Program-made: the position numbers and the translations under genes | The notes under the pieces: model-generated | What the model saw: the letters and a program-made list of their open reading frames with translations, nothing else | Told to the model about the DNA's origin: nothing | Databases searched by the model: none | Shown here: piece by piece, positions 61,081 through 64,000 of the stretch | Numbering within the stretch: position 1 is the stretch's first letter | Layout: each line of letters starts with the position of its first letter | Source: Motacilla alba alba | Taxonomy: Eukaryota > Chordata > Aves > Passeriformes > Motacillidae | Assembly (NCBI RefSeq): GCF_015832195.1 | Contig: NC_052019.1 | Coordinates: 43,651,016 to 43,715,015 of the forward strand | Direction: 5' to 3' | Length of the DNA stretch: 64,000 bases

Positions 61081-62140
61081 CGTCGCAGCCGCACCGTGCC
61101 GTGGAGGCGGAAGAAGGCTGCCTCGCCGCTACAGCGGGCTCCGCAGGGCAACACCGCCCCTCGCACTCCCCTCCCCTCCCCTCCGAGGTCACGCCAGAGG
61201 AGTTACCGCCCGTCTCCGGGCACCGGCAGCCGCGGAGGGGACGCGCTTCCCAGGCGGCGCCGGCTCCGCCCGGGGCTCCGCCCGGGGCTCCGCCCGCCCC
61301 GCCCGGGCTCGGTCCCGCCCGCGGCTCCGCCCGCCCCGTCCCGCCCCTCCCCGTGCCCCGCCCCGCCCCGCCGCCGCGGCCGGCAGGGGGCAGGCTCGCC
61401 CCGCGCGGGGCGGTGCCGGGGCCGGTGCGGCCGCGCCCCGCGGGCCCCGCGCGGGCGTCACGTCCGTGCGCGGCGCTCAGGGTTGGCGGGCGGGCGGAAG
61501 CGCGGGCGGGGCGGCGCCGTTGCCGCAGTGACGGGGCCGGGAGGGGCGGAGCGGCGCGAAGATGGCGGCGGTGCCGCCGCGTCGCTCCCAGCACCACCAT
61601 CACCACCACCACCCGCCGCCCGGCCCGGCCTCCCCGCCGCCCACCGCCGCCTCGCCGCCGCGCAGCCCCAGCCTGGCGCCGGCCGCGCAGCGCCACAGCC
61701 TGGCCGGCCCCGAGGGCGAGGCGCCCCCCGACGCGGACCGGCTCCCGGCCGCGGAGTGCGCGGAGGGTTCGGGCGCCGCCGCGCCGGCCCCGCCGCCGGG
61801 CTCGGGCAGCAGCTCCAGCGGCTCTTCCTCGTCGTCGTCGTCCTCGTCCGCCTCGTCGTCGGCGGCGTCGAGCCCGGCGGCGGAGAGTCCAGAAGCGGCG
61901 GGCCCGGGCGCGGCGAGCGGGGCGTTCCGCGAGCTGCTGGAGGCCTGCAGGAATGGGGACGTGACGCGCGTGAAGCGCCTGGTGGACACGGGCAACGTGA
62001 ACGCCAAGGACATGGCGGGGCGCAAGTCCACGCCGCTCCACTTCGCCGCCGGTGGGTACCGGGGCCTCCCGTGCCCGGCCGGGGCAGTGACAGCGAGCGC
62101 GACAGGCAGGGTTCCCCTGGGATAGCTTCGGGCAGGGGAC
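61060..62140 (+). promoter_or_regulatory. TNKS: CpG island promoter of TNKS
   Basis: GC-rich and CpG-dense, with an array of GC boxes and ggctccgcccg units at about 61,258-61,365 (direct repeats of ggggctccgcccg). There is no TATA box. A perfect YY1-type word, aagatggcggc, spans the start codon (61,559-61,569), as in many TATA-less housekeeping promoters. Confidence 0.85.
61562..62051 (+). CDS. TNKS: TNKS (tankyrase 1) coding exon 1, gene continues beyond window
   Basis: It encodes the first 163 residues plus one base of tankyrase 1 (human protein 1,327 residues), a poly-ADP-ribosyltransferase acting on TRF1 at telomeres, on AXIN in Wnt signalling and on other partners. The His-Pro-Ser region is visible: seven His at residues 11-17, Pro-rich to ~80, and a Ser-rich run at ~81-104. 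From ~120 the first ankyrin-cluster sequence begins: [39 protein letters not shown]. The start has a good context (gaagATGG). The exon ends GCCGCCG before GTGGGT, the expected break within the Gly after LHFAA. The ankyrin clusters, SAM and PARP domains lie on exons outside the window. The HPS region is about 60 residues shorter than in human. Confidence 0.96.
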
Positions 62141-64000
62141 CTCCAGCGCCTCGGTGACTCGGGAGTGGGCAAGCCTGAGCTGGAAGAGTGTGAGAACACT
62201 CTCTTCCCCGGCGGCGTTTCGGTACAGGCTGTTAAATCCCCTTCCTCTGGGTGAGACGAGTGAGAGAGGAGATCCTGGGAGCGTAAAGAGACTGTAAGAT
62301 CTAAAAGTATGGACTTTTAAAAGTGATCTCTGTGTTTGATATCCATGGGCTGCTGCAAACTTGTGCAGTGGACTTAGGAAGCAAGAAAACTGAGATTCAG
62401 GACAGAGTTGCCTTGAAGTAAGGATTTCACCTGTGTTGTAACAGCTTAGGGACTCACTCCTGTGATGCACATGCACTTCAAGGAAATCAGTTTTGATGCC
62501 TTGTACTTTGTAACTTCTTTGATTTTGGCATGGTTGCTGGTTGATGCCTGCATTTCTTGTGGTCTGAGTAGGCTGGGGAAAGGGATCAACTGGAACAGCT
62601 GAACTGTGTAAGTTACAGATGCATCCAGGAAAAAATACACCTCTTTGTGCAGAGATGTCATTGTGATCAGAACCAGTGTTATAAAAGCAGTTTAGCAGTA
62701 AGGTCCAACAATGTAGAGTAACTGGAAGTAAATATTGGCTTTTGGCAAATAGAGCTGTAACAGATTACTGCAGTTCATACAAAATTATTTCTTACCGGGT
62801 GTATTCTTCACTGGGGGCACAAGGCACACACAATTCATGATAAAAGTAAAATGAAGAAAGTCTTTTAATTCATTACTCCTAACTCGGTGCTTGTACAATT
62901 GCTAGGTCTGTCGTCAGTCTGAGAGCTCTCTGAGGTGTGCCACAGTGTTACAGAATTGGACCTTATGTAGTGAAGTGCACAGATCTAGCTTGAGCTTTGT
63001 GGTGCACTGGTACACGTAAATTTAGATAATTAACTAGTATGTATCGAGTGATCAGTGTTCAAATGCTGGCATGTGGCTCTAAATCACTGTGGAAATCAGT
63101 AGCAAAATGAACATTTTATGGCACAGTGTTGCCTGGCACTCTGAATAGTGCCGTACAATTTATCAGATTACACACCCTGAAATTGTATGGGTTTGTTTTC
63201 ATTTTCAAAGTATAAGAGGCATTCGACAATGCCCCTGAGGGAACTTTAGGTCCTGAGCTGTTTCCTTTTCTTTCTTCTCTGATCCCTGAGATCTACTGCT
63301 GAAACCGGACTTAAGCAAGTGGAGTTTAAAACACAGCAAACTTCTGGGGTATGGAGATGGACTTAATTTTGATGAACCCTGAACATAATGCTGGTACCAA
63401 CTGCATGTGTGCTTATGAAGTTCTTAATGTTTTGGAAGGCTTGAGTCTGCTCTTCTAGTTTTAGATTCAGACTTAAAGTTAGATCTTGCTGCTTCCCCTA
63501 AAACTCTTGAGATGTCAGATTGTAACTTCAGTGCCTGTACAAACTGTAGTGCTGAAGCTGCCACGGGTAATGTCTGCTCTGATCGGAGAAGAAATGGACA
63601 AAACCTTTCTTGAGGGGGTAAGGTTTTGAAAGTTGATAATGTTATTAAGATGTTACTGTAATAGCAGTGGAAGGTGGTTGTAGCGTGAGGAAAATAGCAA
63701 ATGCAGTTCTTGTATCTAACAAATTCCCATATCTATTTTTCTAGATTTAAAGACTTTCCTTAGATACCATACCTACTTTATCTCAAATTGCTGCTTGTCT
63801 GGTGCCAGGGGATTAGACATGTAAGAGCATTAGGCAGATTTCTTATTGCATAGCCCTTGACATCCTGCATTTTGGAAAGGCTTGTAAGCAAGCATGTTGT
63901 TTGAATGCAGCTGATCTTAAGCAGTGTATACCTGCCAGTGATGCAGTGTGTTAATTTGATCGCCTTTGTGGGCCAAAGGTAAAATAAAACTTGTTTGCTT
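62052..64000 (+). other. TNKS: Start of TNKS intron 1
   Basis: AT-rich sequence after the GTGGGT donor. I find no exon continuing with the FGRKDVVEHLL-like residues expected in exon 2, so the intron runs past the window end. No repeat is recognised here. Confidence 0.8.

Noticed and set aside
61004..62476. 490-codon minus-strand frame over TNKS exon 1
   Set aside because: Arg/Gly/Ala-rich antisense of the CpG island with no recognisable domain. The plus-strand TNKS frame is clearly the real one.
1..64000. Search for an operon, CRISPR array, phage or other prokaryotic-style system
   Set aside because: Intron-containing vertebrate genes, CpG islands and CR1/LTR repeats throughout. Nothing prokaryotic is visible.

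Overview
The window is vertebrate and almost certainly avian. Three conserved genes are recognisable: ERI1, MFHAS1 and TNKS. They have compact introns for vertebrate genes, CpG-island promoters, CR1 LINE 3' ends (the dominant interspersed repeat of birds and reptiles) and two solo LTRs of the ERVL-like type common in bird genomes. I cannot name the species. Nothing bacterial or viral-genomic is present, and I found no tRNA, rRNA or CRISPR.

Layout: positions 1-8.9 kb are downstream of ERI1 and gene-poor, with one CR1 end, A/T tracts and a possible conserved non-coding block. ERI1 occupies 9,060-17,173 on the minus strand. Its seven coding exons were reconstructed with consistent splice sites and phases and give a 337-residue exoribonuclease with every catalytic residue present. 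A CpG island (about 16.8-17.4 kb) marks its promoter. A plus-strand LTR lies at 18.1-18.7 kb. MFHAS1 is also on the minus strand. Its giant first coding exon (50,887-54,079) and a second exon (24,750-24,876) flank a 26 kb intron that holds a minus-strand solo LTR with a 5-bp target duplication. Its last few codons were not found, although a plausible polyadenylation signal lies at 19.15 kb. A CpG island covers its start. TNKS runs on the plus strand from 61,562 and only exon 1 is inside the window.

MFHAS1 and TNKS are head to head, about 7.5 kb apart. That interval holds a long CR1 copy, a CR1 end, an uncharacterised duplicated segment (59.3 and 60.9 kb) and a divergent 151-codon reading frame. 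ERI1 trims small and histone RNAs, MFHAS1 is a ROCO GTPase-like regulator of innate signalling, and TNKS is a poly-ADP-ribosyltransferase. They are neighbours by ancient synteny rather than by shared pathway. I did not find a novel biological system. The points most worth checking are the unexplained duplication beside the TNKS promoter, a possible N-terminally extended ERI1, and the altered Roc domain and unresolved C-terminus of MFHAS1.
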